DNA from: Pachyseris speciosa | Lineage: Eukaryota; Cnidaria; Anthozoa; Scleractinia; Pachyseridae | Reading direction: 5' to 3' | Assembly: GCA_016490735.1 (NCBI GenBank) | Contig: JAEMWC010000047.1 | Coordinates: 46,001-110,000, forward strand | DNA: 64,000 nt | Part shown: positions 1 through 11,000 of the stretch, piece after piece | Layout: the number at the start of each line of letters is the position of its first letter | How positions within the stretch are numbered: the first letter of the stretch is position 1 | The notes under the pieces: generated by a model | Seen by the model: the letters and a program-made list of their open reading frames with translations, nothing else | What the model was told of the DNA's origin: nothing | Database searches by the model: none | Translations under genes and position numbers: made by a program

Positions 1-495
1 TATACAATATTCCGCAAATAACAGTTTTCTTATTCTCAAAGGTTATCTCAGCCCACAATGCCTGAAAGGCTTCATTAGAGATCTTTTCTAAGATGCGATA
101 ATTTAGCTACTTATCAATAAACAAACCTACGCCCCTGACGACGTTGGCGTTGGAACGTATTCAAATGAGTATCCTGGTATTTTTGCCGTACACATCTGTG
201 AATTAGCATTAGTGACTTTTGTTTCTGAAACTCCGATGATATTGAAATGAAAATCTAATTCGTGCAAAATATGAGTTTGAAGATTTTCAAGATTACGATT
301 TAGACTAACTACGTTGTTTTGAAAAACAGAAAAACTAGTGTCAGTTTCAGCTTCCGAGAGTTTGGTTTTCATTTGCCTAAAACTATGGGGGAATAATAGT
401 GACTGGGTACTCAAACATAGGATTGATTGGCAGGGTTCAAATTATAATCTAGAGCTGTATTGAGGGAAAATAAATCTGAGTCATATAAACAAGTA
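1..495 (-). pseudogene. LINE ORF2 N-terminus, second half (endonuclease start), truncated by window edge
   Basis: Minus-strand coding resumes after the MITE with LYDSDLFSLNTALDYNLN and continues into an apurinic-type endonuclease N-terminus (NVVSLNRNLENL, then FNIIGVSETKVTN at 127-414). The SLN and SETK signatures fit the catalytic Asn and Glu regions of EEP-type LINE endonucleases. A TGA near 418 and a one-base frame slip near 385 break it. The rest lies outside the window. Confidence 0.7.
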
Positions 496-1560
496 AGGCC
501 CGGTTCAGACGTCGAACTTTTCACGTACCGAACCTAATGTTGCTATTAAGTACATGAAAAGTTCGACGTATGAATCAATTAGGATCGGCAGTTTTGTATT
601 TGGGTCGACTGTACCGTTCTATCCGACTGGGCTAGTCGGATAGAACGGCAAAAGATCGACTTCGATTCATACGTCGAACTTCACATGTGCCGAACCTAAT
701 GCATAAATTATGTTAACGTATTTTTCAATATAACCGCGCTTCTGATTGGCTAATTAGTGGGTTTTGGCGCCTGTGCTGACAGAAGTCACAGAAGCGTAAC
801 GACGGTTACGGTCAGGTTACCAGCATTCACGTTGTGCCAAATATCACGATCACGATCTCCTCAGCTGTCTCCTTCCCATAACACAGGGGCACCCAACGAG
901 CCAAAGCAGCTAAAAGCTGTAGACAGGAATTTTTAAGTACCTTACGGTGTTTGAAGTCTGTTTAAAGTGATGTTTTGGTTAGCTAGAAAACTTTGATCTG
1001 TTCGGATTCCCTAGCTGAAATGTTAATTGCCCGAAAATTTTAGGGAACAAAATCTTTCTTTGAGAAAATACTAGCTGAAATGAACTTTCTAGGGAACCTT
1101 TTTTTCTCTCCGAAAATGCTAGCTGACGTTTTTTACTACCAAAAACAGCAATGACGACCTTTCCGAAAAACTCAGGGGGTTACGATTTCCACATTACGAA
1201 TCTTTCAGGCCACGTTTTACTTACGAAAATCCGAGTGCACTCTTTAATCGACGCCGAAAGCCTTAGGCGAACTATTCTCCACCGAACAGATATCTACCGA
1301 AACTTGTCGTTGGGTGCCCCTGATAACAGAGCACAAATCACACTAAAATCAAAACAAGAATTTCCAGGCTTGGTGAATTATACTTTTTCAGTTTATTTCC
1401 CTATTTTAAGCAGTAAGGATGATATTTCTTTTCGCCTCGAATTAGGTTCGGCACATGTAAAGTTCGACCGTCTGAATCAACAGTCGAACTTAATTGTTTG
1501 GGTCGACCTAAATAGGTATTAGGTTCGGTACATGAAAAGTTCGACGTCTGAACCGGGCCT
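496..1560. mobile_element. 1,065-bp non-autonomous DNA element (MITE) with 43-bp terminal inverted repeats
   Basis: The ends are AGGCCCGGTTCAGACG... (496-538) and its reverse complement (1518-1560), 43 bp with one mismatch. A second inner pair of inverted motifs (AGTTCGAC / GCACATG / CCGAACCTAA) lies at about 551-575, 665-701 and 1438-1480, typical of transposase-binding subterminal repeats. It interrupts LINE ORF2. The target was a near palindrome (TAAACAAG flanks in inverted orientation), so the target-site duplication is unclear. A 123-codon ORF (1151-1522) runs into the right inverted repeat and is probably not a transposase. Superfamily not assigned. Confidence 0.8.
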
Positions 1561-1719
1561 GAGCTTGTTTAAGTCTCGTTTGGTTTTACAAAAGGTCGAT
1601 AACGAGTTATTAAATTGGCCGTGAATTTGAATTAAATTTCCTGTATAGCTGAAATACAGTAGTTCCTTTAAAGTCGATCTGGCAGATTTCTCTGCTACAG
1701 CTTTGTTCCTTCCTTTCAT
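1561..1719 (-). pseudogene. LINE ORF2 N-terminus, first half (before MITE)
   Basis: Starts with an ATG at 1719, 77 nt after the ORF1 stop, as expected for a two-ORF LINE. It encodes about 53 residues ending FCKTKRDLNKL, then runs directly into the inverted terminal repeat of the MITE at 1560. The reading resumes beyond the MITE at 495, so the two fragments are one interrupted ORF2. Confidence 0.65.
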
Positions 1720-1796
1720 AATAATATTAAATATAAATAAAATCTAAATAAAATAGAAGAATATCAAGGTAAATTCCACTTAGCTGCCAAGGTCCA

Positions 1797-2603
1797 TTAA
1801 TCTAATCGGGATTCACGCTCTCTTAGTTTGGATAGATCGTCAAGTGACCCCAGACGAATCGCTGTGGATGTATCTGTTTTGCGAAGGAAGATTGCGATCC
1901 CTTTCGCCCAACACCACTTGTAATGGTGTGTGTTTTGGTGAGCCTTCGCAGCATGTAATAGCTCTTGTAATCTTGGCGTAAGGTGACTGTAAATCATGAT
2001 CCGGTTAACCTCCGCAGTCGGAGGGAGTCCTAGGGCCTCTGCAGTTAATTGAGTGGTGTTGTCCCGAGCCATTCTTCTTGTAAATTTGCAAATAATCGCG
2101 TTAGGTTATCTTCGGCGGCCATTATCAGTCTTTGCGTTGCGTTGTGGAGCCCTATGTGCAATGTCAATGTCAAAAACAGAGATATCGTTTCCAAGAGCAG
2201 AAAATAGCTTTTGGTAAAGGTTAGCCGTATCTTGTGCTGATTCGGCATTCTCGTTAATTTGGGGAACACCTACAATCTTTAAGTTATACTGATAACTATA
2301 ATGAAGCATGTCATCAATAGCTTTATCGATCCTGTCAACATTTCTTTCTAATAAATCCAACCTTCGAGAGAGTCTGCCAAGATCTTCTTCTATACTGGTT
2401 TTAGATTGTACCAAGGCATCGTAGCTGTCGCTAAGAAATTGTACATCCTTTGTATCTGGTGGAACTACGGTTGCTGTACGGCTTTCCCTTTGTTACGCCA
2501 TCTTGCTCTTGATGGATTCGAACTCCTTTTTTAACTCGTCTAGTTGTCTCTTTAACTGATCGTTAACATTGCGTAGAGCTTTCATTTTATCCTTGTCTCC
2601 CAT
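1797..2603 (-). pseudogene. LINE ORF1 (coiled coil plus FP-like C-terminal domain), broken
   Basis: The ATG is at 2603-2601. The first 39 codons (Lys/Glu-rich, coiled-coil-like) end at an in-frame TAA near 2495. The frame then resumes through a long heptad-like coiled coil (SRRLDLLERNVDRIDKAIDD) and a segment around VGVPQINENAES to about 2106. After a frame change, the C-terminal part at 2072-1797 holds the HYKWCWAKG / FLRKTD signature seen in baculovirus FP-like and LINE ORF1 proteins. It would bind RNA as the ORF1 chaperone. The stop is identical in the second copy (23560-24025), so inactivation predates duplication. Confidence 0.75.
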
Positions 2604-2740
2604 TTCTTAAGTTACGGATAAATTGTTACAATAAACATTCAGTATCGTTGCAACAAAACTGGATTTCGCCGGAGCGCTCGCTGAGGCGTCCGAACCGTCC
2701 TCGCGTACGCTACTTTGTCCTTAGGCGATAAGACCATTAA

Positions 2741-3736
2741 GGTTACCGTGTACCTTCAGGGGTGTCTCTAATCTAAGTGTTGTAGCGGCTCCCGATTACA
2801 TCCCAGATACCATAAACTGTATATCAAATTAAAGCTAATTGAACTAGCTATTTGAATATTTCATTAATTTTGTGAGAAAGTGAATTACTGAACGCTCCGT
2901 CGAGTTTAAACTCGAAGGTGTAAATTAACTTTTGAAAGCTACAACTAAATGTGATTTTCGTATTTAGGGAAATTGAAATTTTTCTCCAAGTCTGGAAACC
3001 AGACGCTAAAAAAACGTGTTGGGGTTTTTCTTCATTCGACTGCGTTCAAAAGTTACAGAGCATTTTCAAATTCGCTAGAAAAAGAGACGGAGCGGGCGCA
3101 CGGAAATGGCTCTCGGCGAAAAACGGTTTTGAATTATCTAATTCCCCAACACGTTTTTGTTGAAGATAAGTTATTCTAGCGACTGCCCAAGTTTGATCGA
3201 AATCGAACAAATCGCCCTTGAGTTGTAACTCTTGAAAGTGTCCTCTTCAAGACAAAAATAAACTTTGCGAAAACACCGCCCGCAAACACCTCTATCGACG
3301 ATCTGCCAATCAATTTACGCTAACTTTTCTTCCGGTCACCTACTGTGGAAATTTTCCGCGTAATTTTATCTGCACGCAAACTCTCATGCTACAAACAGTT
3401 CACTGGTTTTATCATTTTGTTACATATTCTCCGGCTTTGACTAAGTTTACCTGACCCATCGTCATAGCCGAAAAACTAAAAGCGCACAACCTTCATGAAG
3501 CAAAGCAACTTTTTCGCGTGCAATATTTCCCGCGCAAATCGCTCCGGTTGGCTGCATTCGCATTAACATATTGTCCATGTTTACATCCGGTGCATATAGG
3601 TTTTTCCCAATCTCTCGGCGACTATTCACTCGTTTTGAATTGGGTTCTTTTTGCTTGAAAGATCACAGCAAAAAGTTCATTTTTATGGAGAAAAATAAAA
3701 ATAGAAAATTTTATACCCTGAACGTACACGGTAACC
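2741..3736. mobile_element. 996-bp TTAA-flanked element (piggyBac-like MITE)
   Basis: Flanked by TTAA on both sides (2737-2740 and 3737-3740). The terminal inverted repeats are 21 bp (GGTTACCGTGTAC... with one mismatch). Copy 2 has the same flanking sequence with a single TTAA at 24159-24162 and no element, which is a direct empty site. An internal inverted pair (AACGTGTTGGGG near 3015 and its complement near 3145) adds a foldback core. TTAA targeting suggests a piggyBac-type transposase, but a TA duplication with longer termini fits equally well. The short ORFs inside (65-70 codons) look incidental. Confidence 0.85.
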
Positions 3737-3769
3737 TTAACAAAAGCCCTTCTTTTTTTGTCTTTTAAT

Positions 3770-3957
3770 TGTGTTTACGCCAACCGTGTACGTGAAATAG
3801 GTCTGAAATAGGGTATCGAATTTTTGGACAGGTCTGAAATAGGGTAGGGAAAATCGCAGATTTTGGTCTGAAATAGGGTAAAGGTTTCAGGAAGCGGACC
3901 GCACACCCCCACCCAATTTTTCTGGGAGTACCCCCCCCCCCCTCCGGACTTAAGTGA
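3770..3957 (-). promoter_or_regulatory. LINE 5' leader with CTGAAATAGGGTA repeats and G-run
   Basis: Four spaced copies of (GT)CTGAAATAGG(GTA) lie at about 3793-3880. A C13-type run follows near 3932-3944 (a G-run on the LINE strand). The same block recurs at 24190-24382. Its position just upstream of ORF1 suggests the LINE 5' UTR or internal promoter (inference). Confidence 0.45.
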
Positions 3958-4632
3958 TGCTACGGGACGGTAAAAATTTGAAAAAAAATTTGCTTTTTAC
4001 GAATTGTTTGAGCGATGAATTGAGCTGAAATAGTTTGATATCTGTATGGTCCTGTATTTTGGCGGACTTGCAAATGTTGGTACAACGGCGCTATTTGACA
4101 TCCTAGTGATCGTTTGCAGGGAGGCGAAAGCATGTACATGTGCACAGACAACACTAGATGCCTGACTAGATGTTTGCGCGTACGCAAGAAAACCGAAAGC
4201 TTTTTTGCTCTTATAAGCAAATTTAATGTCGATTTGAATACACTCTTGGTTGGAAGAACTTTTCGTCTTTGTTATTCATAGCTGTGATCGGTAAGCCGAA
4301 AGCGAAGAAGTGTGTTGTGTTGACATGAACTGAACATTTGCATATGCAGTTGTAATGAGATACCCCAGTGGTTTCAAGATCGAAGGTTACTCGATAGGCA
4401 ACCACAGCTTGTAATTTAATTTTACTTGCACCCGGACTTCGAACGCACTTTCTGAGCTTTGATTATTACTATTTAAATAGTAATATTTTTAGTTTCGCTT
4501 CCCATTTTTGACGACGCACGGTGAAAGAGCCAGTGGAACTAGTTAATCAGTTCGGGCGGAGCGCGACACCTCCCTCATACCCCTCCCTCCCCCAATTTTC
4601 TTGCGGAAGTTAAATCATGCTCTTCCGTGTTT

Positions 4633-5066
4633 TTACTTCAGCTGTACACAGTGGCAACGCTTGTTATCGTCTTTGTCATCATTCTTTTTAGCACATACAC
4701 TATCAGGCTTCTTTGCCTTCTTCTTTTCGGTCTCTTCTTCAACAGATTCCTTCTCAGTCTTTTCAGCCTTCTTTTTGCCAGTCTTCTTAGCGCCAGATTC
4801 TTCTTCACCCTTTCCAGCCCTCGGTTTGTCTGTCTTTTCAATAGGTTCTTTTTCACCCTTACCAGCTCCCTTTTTGTCGGTCTTTTGTGAAAGTGCTTTT
4901 TCAGCCTTCTTTTTGTCGGTCTTTTCAGTGTGTTCTTTCTCGGTCTTCCCAGAATTCTCTTCCCCAGTGTTTTTAGCAGTTTCTTCCTTATTCTCTTCGG
5001 CCTTCCGTTTGGCATTCTTTTTAGGAGTCTTTTCCTCGTCGCAGATGGGAGTCAACTTAACCATCA
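4633..5066 (-). other. Lys/Glu-rich C-terminal tail of NAGA copy 1
   Basis: The last exon continues about 130 residues beyond the GH27 beta domain (which ends [13 protein letters not shown]). The tail is almost only K, E, T, A, D and G, with loose repeats such as [10 protein letters not shown] and [13 protein letters not shown], and it ends in a cysteine-containing CHCVQLK before TAA. Human GLA and NAGA stop where the tail begins, so this is an extension. It is open without stops in both copies. Role unknown; it may be unstructured. Confidence 0.85.
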
Positions 5067-8000
5067 TCACTCCACTGGGGTTGACTTTGGCTGTGAAGTT
5101 TTTCTCGTAGACTCCCAGTTCCTGATGGGCGAACAGGTCACGCGCATAAACTCGCTTTGTTGAGATTCCAACCTATAATTACAAGAAGAATATTCTTCAT
5201 ATCTAATCACCAAGACGTTAACTAAAACTTCGTTCTTTGAGGAATACTATTCCCACTAGTTGTTGGAGCATTCCTATCATGGCCTGCGATCTTGCGATCC
5301 TGAATATAAGCCAACGAGGTGTATTCGCTCGAGAGATTGGCGTTTTGGGGGCCTATAAAGGTCTCAGAGGGGCCTGATCAAACGTTACGGTTACCGTTAA
5401 TGTAATTTAATACTAATAAACACTTCACATAATATTATACTCACATCAGAAAATGAAGCTTGTACTTCAACAGGCAGATCTGCTCGTAGACTGAGAAGAA
5501 CCACCGCTACACTACAACACTCTGTCAAGGGGCGGGACCATATCTCAGTGAAGGAAGTGGTGTCCTGTCGTGAACGAGGTTTAAAACAATAAAAACTGAT
5601 GTCAACTGAAGATTATACTCAAGAAAATGTACCAAATATCTGAAACAAGGTTGTCAGAGGATGTAATACTCCGACGTTATATTTATTCGTAAACATTTTT
5701 CACCCGTGAAGGAAGGACCGAGGGAGCACGGTTGTTTCTGTTACCTTTTGAATGGAAAGGACTACATTGAGGCACGTCGTGGCCTTAGAATGTGCTCGAT
5801 CAATACCTTTAGTAAATGAATGCCCGCTTTGCCACACTAAATCGATTTAAGCTTAGTTCACGAAAGACAACGTGTGAAGCTTAGCCAATATGCAAAGCCT
5901 ATGTAGCCCTAAATTTTCGAGAATTTGCATAGGGTATAAGGAATGCAAGAGAAAATCCATTTTGTTTGGCATAGCATTGTTGTTTGAGATTGCCACATCA
6001 TCCATACCTTCACAACTCGCTTTCCCTGCTTTCCTAGCCTGTCTTGATTTACGGCGATGATTTCTCTGTGAAAAGATATTGGAAACTTACAGTAAACACG
6101 AAGAGGGGCGGTTTGACACAGCTATAAACCAGGTGTAGATGTGATAAAAATAGTAATGGTAATGATAATGGTGATCACGATGACGACGATGATAATGACA
6201 TGGTGATAGTGATAACGATGATAATGCATGATATTGCATGATAATGACGGTGATGATGATGACGAGGAATAATGAAGATGATGGTCTGTTCAAAGCAGAA
6301 AAAAGGCCGTAGTAATTCAGTTTGGTATTTTTAAAAATTATTATTCTGGTTTTGTTACCGTTTTTGTCATAACGTACGTGGACAAGGAGCAGCCTGGCTT
6401 TGATTGTAAGACTAAACAGACTAAAATCTTAGACCGAGTCCTCAGGTTTCTTGGTCAGCGGTTGGTCGCCGCGGGCTGAGGACTCTGGGTACGAGAAAGA
6501 TGTTTTTTTTTTTTTTCATTGATGTTTAGTTTAAGAAATAAAGAAAACGGTAAGAAACAAGCAAGGCTGGTTACACGGCTAGGAATATATATTTAAACCA
6601 ATATTTCGGGAGGCACAGCCTTCCTTCATCAGGGTGTTACATATTATGACCCTAAGATGAAACGACGTTACAGTTTTAAAAAAAGTTGTACATGTAACAT
6701 GATATTATAATAAAGGTAAACAATACAACGTAAAATAAAAAAACCTTACAGTTTGAAAATATGAAAAAAACGTAACAAGAAAACAAAAAGATAGGTATTA
6801 TATTTCTTCTTTTCTGTTGATATCTAACGGTTCAAGAGTTTGACCTCTATCAATTAGATATGCTTCTCTGGCTCTTCGTACACCGTCACGATTAGATTTG
6901 GGCATAGTCTAAAACATGGACTGGACTCTGGACTGGACTCTGGACTCTGGACTCTGGACTCAGGACTCTGGACTCTGGACTCCACCCATTTTTTTTTTTT
7001 TAATTTTATTTATTTGTTAACGAAAAAAGGTACGCTAACTCGATAAAAATACGGTTGTTGGTTTGTTTGTTTCCCTAGATGCCGAAACATTTTCCCCTGT
7101 ACATGTGTATTTGTTATCAGTGTTAATGAGGAAGACAGGAAACTTAACTAAGTTTGCGGTTGAAACCAAAGTCCCATTTCTTTCGCTTTTTTAAAGGGAG
7201 ACCCAACATTTTTACCTTTTCTTGTAGTTAATCCCACTAATCTCCAACCACATTTGCTTCCAGTCCATAGAAAACACATTGCAAACGAACAACAGATAAA
7301 GTAAGGCCTCCTTTCAGTTCATTATGGCAAGTGGGATATTTATTGTTGGTTGTCATTTTCAATGTTTATAATAAAAATAGTAACAACAACAAATGCTTTA
7401 CTTGAATGGCCATAAAGGATTTACAGTACTGCAAAAGCTACTAGTCTAAATTTAATTACTAATTCAACTAATTGGTGTAAAATATTACAAACATTACAAT
7501 TTTCATTCATTTATTAATATTAATTTGTTTCTTAATTCAAAGCATTGCGAGATAAATGAAATTAATTGACAGTTAATTAAATAATCAGAAGAATTCATAA
7601 GAATAGATATTAAAGTATCGCGTGAAAGTGTCGTGAAGTCAGGTTTTTTAGTTTCTATTTTGGAGAAAAAAATGTCTCTGATCTGAGAATAGGCCTTACA
7701 ATCTAGTAAGAAATGATTTTCATCTTCAATTTTGTTACTCTTACAAAGGGAACAAACCCTTTCATTGCGAGGGATTTTTTCGTATCTACCTGTTTCAATT
7801 CTAAGTTGATGACTACTTATTCTAATTTTGACTAAGTCTGACTAATGCTTTTCTCGAAGGATTTTTACTTGTTAAAACTAGGTACGGCGAGGGGCTATAG
7901 TCCTCTTTGATTGTACAATAAAAGCTGAGTTTTTGTGATTGTTGAAGGGTCTGGTTCCAGTAAGAGACGTATTTATTTTTCATTTTGCCGATATACCGTT

Positions 8001-11000
8001 TAACTATGGAATCATTCAATGAATTACAAGAAAAGTCACAGTTTCGATCGTACTAGTCAACCATCTTCATAAAATTAGAGTAAAAGCTATTTTTTCCGCT
8101 ATATTAAATGAAGGTCAATTGAAATTTGTAAGGCTTGTTTAACTATAAAATCTTCATCTTTATAAATGCTCTATTTCGATAAAGTAAAAACGACAGAAAA
8201 AGAAAGCCCAGATTGTAGGTCTGTTTCCTTATCAATGTTATTGCATACGGCTCGATGTCCGGTCTTGAACAGATTTTATCAATCTGATAAGAGTAATCAA
8301 GTACAAGGCTCATCTCGCTGTGCTCGTTGTTCACAATTCCAAACATGTCTTTATTGAAATAGCGCATTTATAGACATCACCTATTATTTTGCCGTTTTCT
8401 TTTCTCCATTTTTTCCGCCATCACACGTACCTTGATAAAAATGAACTGTGGAGAGCCGGCAATATTTGTTTCAGATAATTTTTTCAATTCAGTATATCAG
8501 TGAACAATGACAATTTGTTTTTGTTTTCGTTATTTACGCTCTCAAAACGCTACGAAAATAATATCCCAAGGACAACAGGTAGGAAAAAGTAATGAAAGTA
8601 ATTTGATTTATTATCCTGCCAAGATGTTTAGTTTACACATTCTGCCCTTGTGTACAATGCGTGGGACCTTCGGCTAAACAAAAAAGGTATTTTTATTATA
8701 AACATTGAAAATGACAACCAACAATAAATATCCCACTTGCCATAATGAACTGAAAGGAGGCCTTACTTTATCTGTAGTTCGTTTGCAATGTGTTTTCTAT
8801 GGACTGGAAGCAAATGTGGTTGGAGATTAGTGGGAATAACTACAAGAAAGGGTCTCCCTTTAAAAAAGCGAAAGAAATGGGACTTTGGTTTCAACCGCAA
8901 ACTTAGTTTCCTCTCTTCCTAATTAACACTGATAAGGAAAGGGGAAAATGTTTCGGCATCTAGGGAAACAAACAAACCAGCAACCGTATTTTTATCGAGT
9001 TAGCGTACCTTTTTTCGTTAAAAGGAAACAAATAAATAAAAAAAATGGGTGGAATCTGGAGTCCAGAGTCCAGAGTCCAGAGTCCAGTCCAGAGTCCAGT
9101 CCAGAGTCCAGTCCATGTTTTAGACTATGCCTTAGATTTGGAATGTTCTAGTGGAATTAGTTGCATGTCAGAAGCGCTGTGACCGTTAGAGAGAAAATGT
9201 TCTGATACTGCAGTGGGTTTAGAGCTGTTGGTTTGTTTGTCGACTGTTCTACGATGTTCGTTGAAACGGTCCTTAAGTCGTCGTTTAGTTTCGCCTATGT
9301 ATTGTTTGTGACAGTGATTGCATTGTACCATGTATATGACATTTTTGGAATTACAGTCAATGTGATGTTTGATAAATCTAGTTTCGCCGGTGGAATGAAA
9401 AGTATAGGTTGTAAGTCCATCAGTTATGTAGTTGCATGTTAAACAGTTGTGGCCACAGCGAAAGGCACCAAGGGGTTGATTATTTTTAGCAGGTTTACGT
9501 AGTTTAGCACTGACCAATAGATCGTTAAGATTGTTAGAACGTCGGAAAGCAACAAGAGGGGCAGCCTTGAAAACGTCAACGCAGCGGGGAGATGAAGATA
9601 AAATGTTGAAGTGTTTGTGAATAATAGATGATACGGAGCGAATAGCTGGATTGTATGTTATGACAAGGGGTACACGTGTAGGCTGGTTAGTATCGGAATT
9701 GCGTTGTTTGGGGGCAAGTGCTTCGGTACGTGAAATGTTGTAAACGCGTTGCATTTCGTTGTTGAGGTAAGAGAGATTGTACCCACGTTTTGTTGAGATA
9801 AGACTTAAGTTCGTTAAGACGGAGTGCGAAAGTTTCGTCAGAAGAGCAGATGCGTCGAAGTCTGAGAGCTAAACTGAATGGAATAGCTCTTTTGCTGTGA
9901 TGAACTGATGGACTTACAACCTATACTTTTCATTCCACCGGCGAAACTAGATTTATCAAACATCACATTGACTGTAATCAGGAGTGCTTGATGGAGCCGA
10001 TCTACAAAATAACCGCTGGCTGGCAAAATGTTTGCTGAAATAAAAATCTTGCTGGCAGTGTTATTTTAACGAAATCTTGCTAGAATTTGTGTCCGTAATG
10101 AGTCTTACTGGCTGTCAGGAATCAAAACACGTCATTTTCGTACATGCGCTTCGTATTTTGGTGGATTTTTATCTGCGAGAAGATAGGACTTCGGGGAAAA
10201 AACTAAAAGTAAACAACACGGGATACAGATAGAAGCCAATTGCCCGTCTTGGGAACGATCTGACATCCGAAATAAACCATTTGACATATTTTCCCCAAAA
10301 ATTAAGTTAAAATCAATACTTAGCTGGCTGGGTATTTTTCTTCCTTACGAGACTGCTGGCTGGCAAACTGGAAAGATTCCACCCGTGCTGGCTGGCATTT
10401 CGTGTTTTGTGGCATTTTCAGCTTTGTTGGCTCGTTGAGAAACGACACGCTCGTAGCTGGCTGGGAATTTTATTTCTCAAACGTTTTGCTCGCTGGCATT
10501 GAAGAGCGGTTATTTTTTTCCCAGGAAAGTTAAATATTAACGAAGATTGACAGGGGGACACTCAGCTAGTGTTTAGTACATCGTACGATAAAAATTCTCA
10601 GAAAAGGTCGTTGGGTACTCCTGTGTAATTCCAAAAATGTCATATACATGGTACAATGCAATCACTGTCACAAACAATACATAGGCGAAACTAAACGACG
10701 ACTTAAGGACCGTTTCAACGAACATTGTAGAACAGTCGACAAACAAACCAACAGCTCTAAACCCACTGCAGTATCAGAACATTTTCTCTCTAACGGTCAC
10801 AGCGCTTCTGACATGCAACTAATTCCACTAGAACTGTCCAAATCTAATCGTGACGGTGTACGAAGAGCCAGAGAAGCATATCTAATTGATAGAGGTCAAA
10901 CTCTTGAACCGTTAGGTATCAACAGAAAAGAAGAAATATAATACCTATCTTTTTGTTTTCTTGTTACGTTTTTTTCAAATTTTCAAACTGTAACGTTTTT

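Larger units (their letters stand above)
1..3957 (-). mobile_element. LINE (CR1/L2-like), 5' portion, with two nested MITEs
   Basis: A minus-strand non-LTR retrotransposon that runs off the left edge. In its own direction it has a 5' leader from about 3957 (G-run, then repeated CTGAAATAGGGTA-type motifs), ORF1 (2603-1797) and the beginning of ORF2 (1719 downward, endonuclease). Two non-autonomous DNA elements sit inside it, at 2741-3736 and 496-1560. ORF1 has an in-frame stop shared with the second copy at 23560-24382, so it was dead before the duplication. The clade is inferred from protein style only. Confidence 0.8.
6901..9131. mobile_element. Foldback, Mutator-like element with 9-bp TSD (copy 1)
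   Basis: It is 2,231 bp, inserted in Penelope coding sequence. The exact 9-bp duplication TTAGATTTG flanks it (6892-6900 and 9132-9140), and joining the flanks restores the uninterrupted Penelope sequence. The ends GGCATAGTCTAAAACATGG and its complement open inverted arms of about 450-480 bp (6901-7381 and 8686-9131). Each arm holds a 7-bp minisatellite, GGACTCT on the left and AGAGTCC on the right. A 9-bp duplication and long arms suggest a MULE, but no transposase is present. The interior carries a LINE 3' fragment (7503-8170). Confidence 0.82.
6542..9905 (-). mobile_element. Penelope-like element, minus-strand half (copy 1), split by a foldback element
   Basis: The 3' part of a Penelope-like retroelement: 3' UTR (6542-6788), last codons (6789-6891) and, beyond an inserted foldback element (6901-9131), the GIY-YIG endonuclease and linker (9132-9905). 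It is 5' truncated where it meets an opposite-strand copy of the same family at about 9905. This back-to-back, 5'-truncated arrangement is characteristic of Penelope insertions. Confidence 0.85.

Noticed and set aside
1151..1522. 123-codon ORF as a transposase
   Set aside because: It lies inside a 1.06-kb MITE, reads through the right inverted repeat and shows no transposase motif I recognise.
4601..5110. 169-codon plus-strand ORF (Phe/Ser-rich) and its copy at 32485-32994
   Set aside because: It is antisense to the Lys/Glu-rich tail exon of NAGA; the Phe/Ser-rich composition is the complement of Lys/Glu codons.
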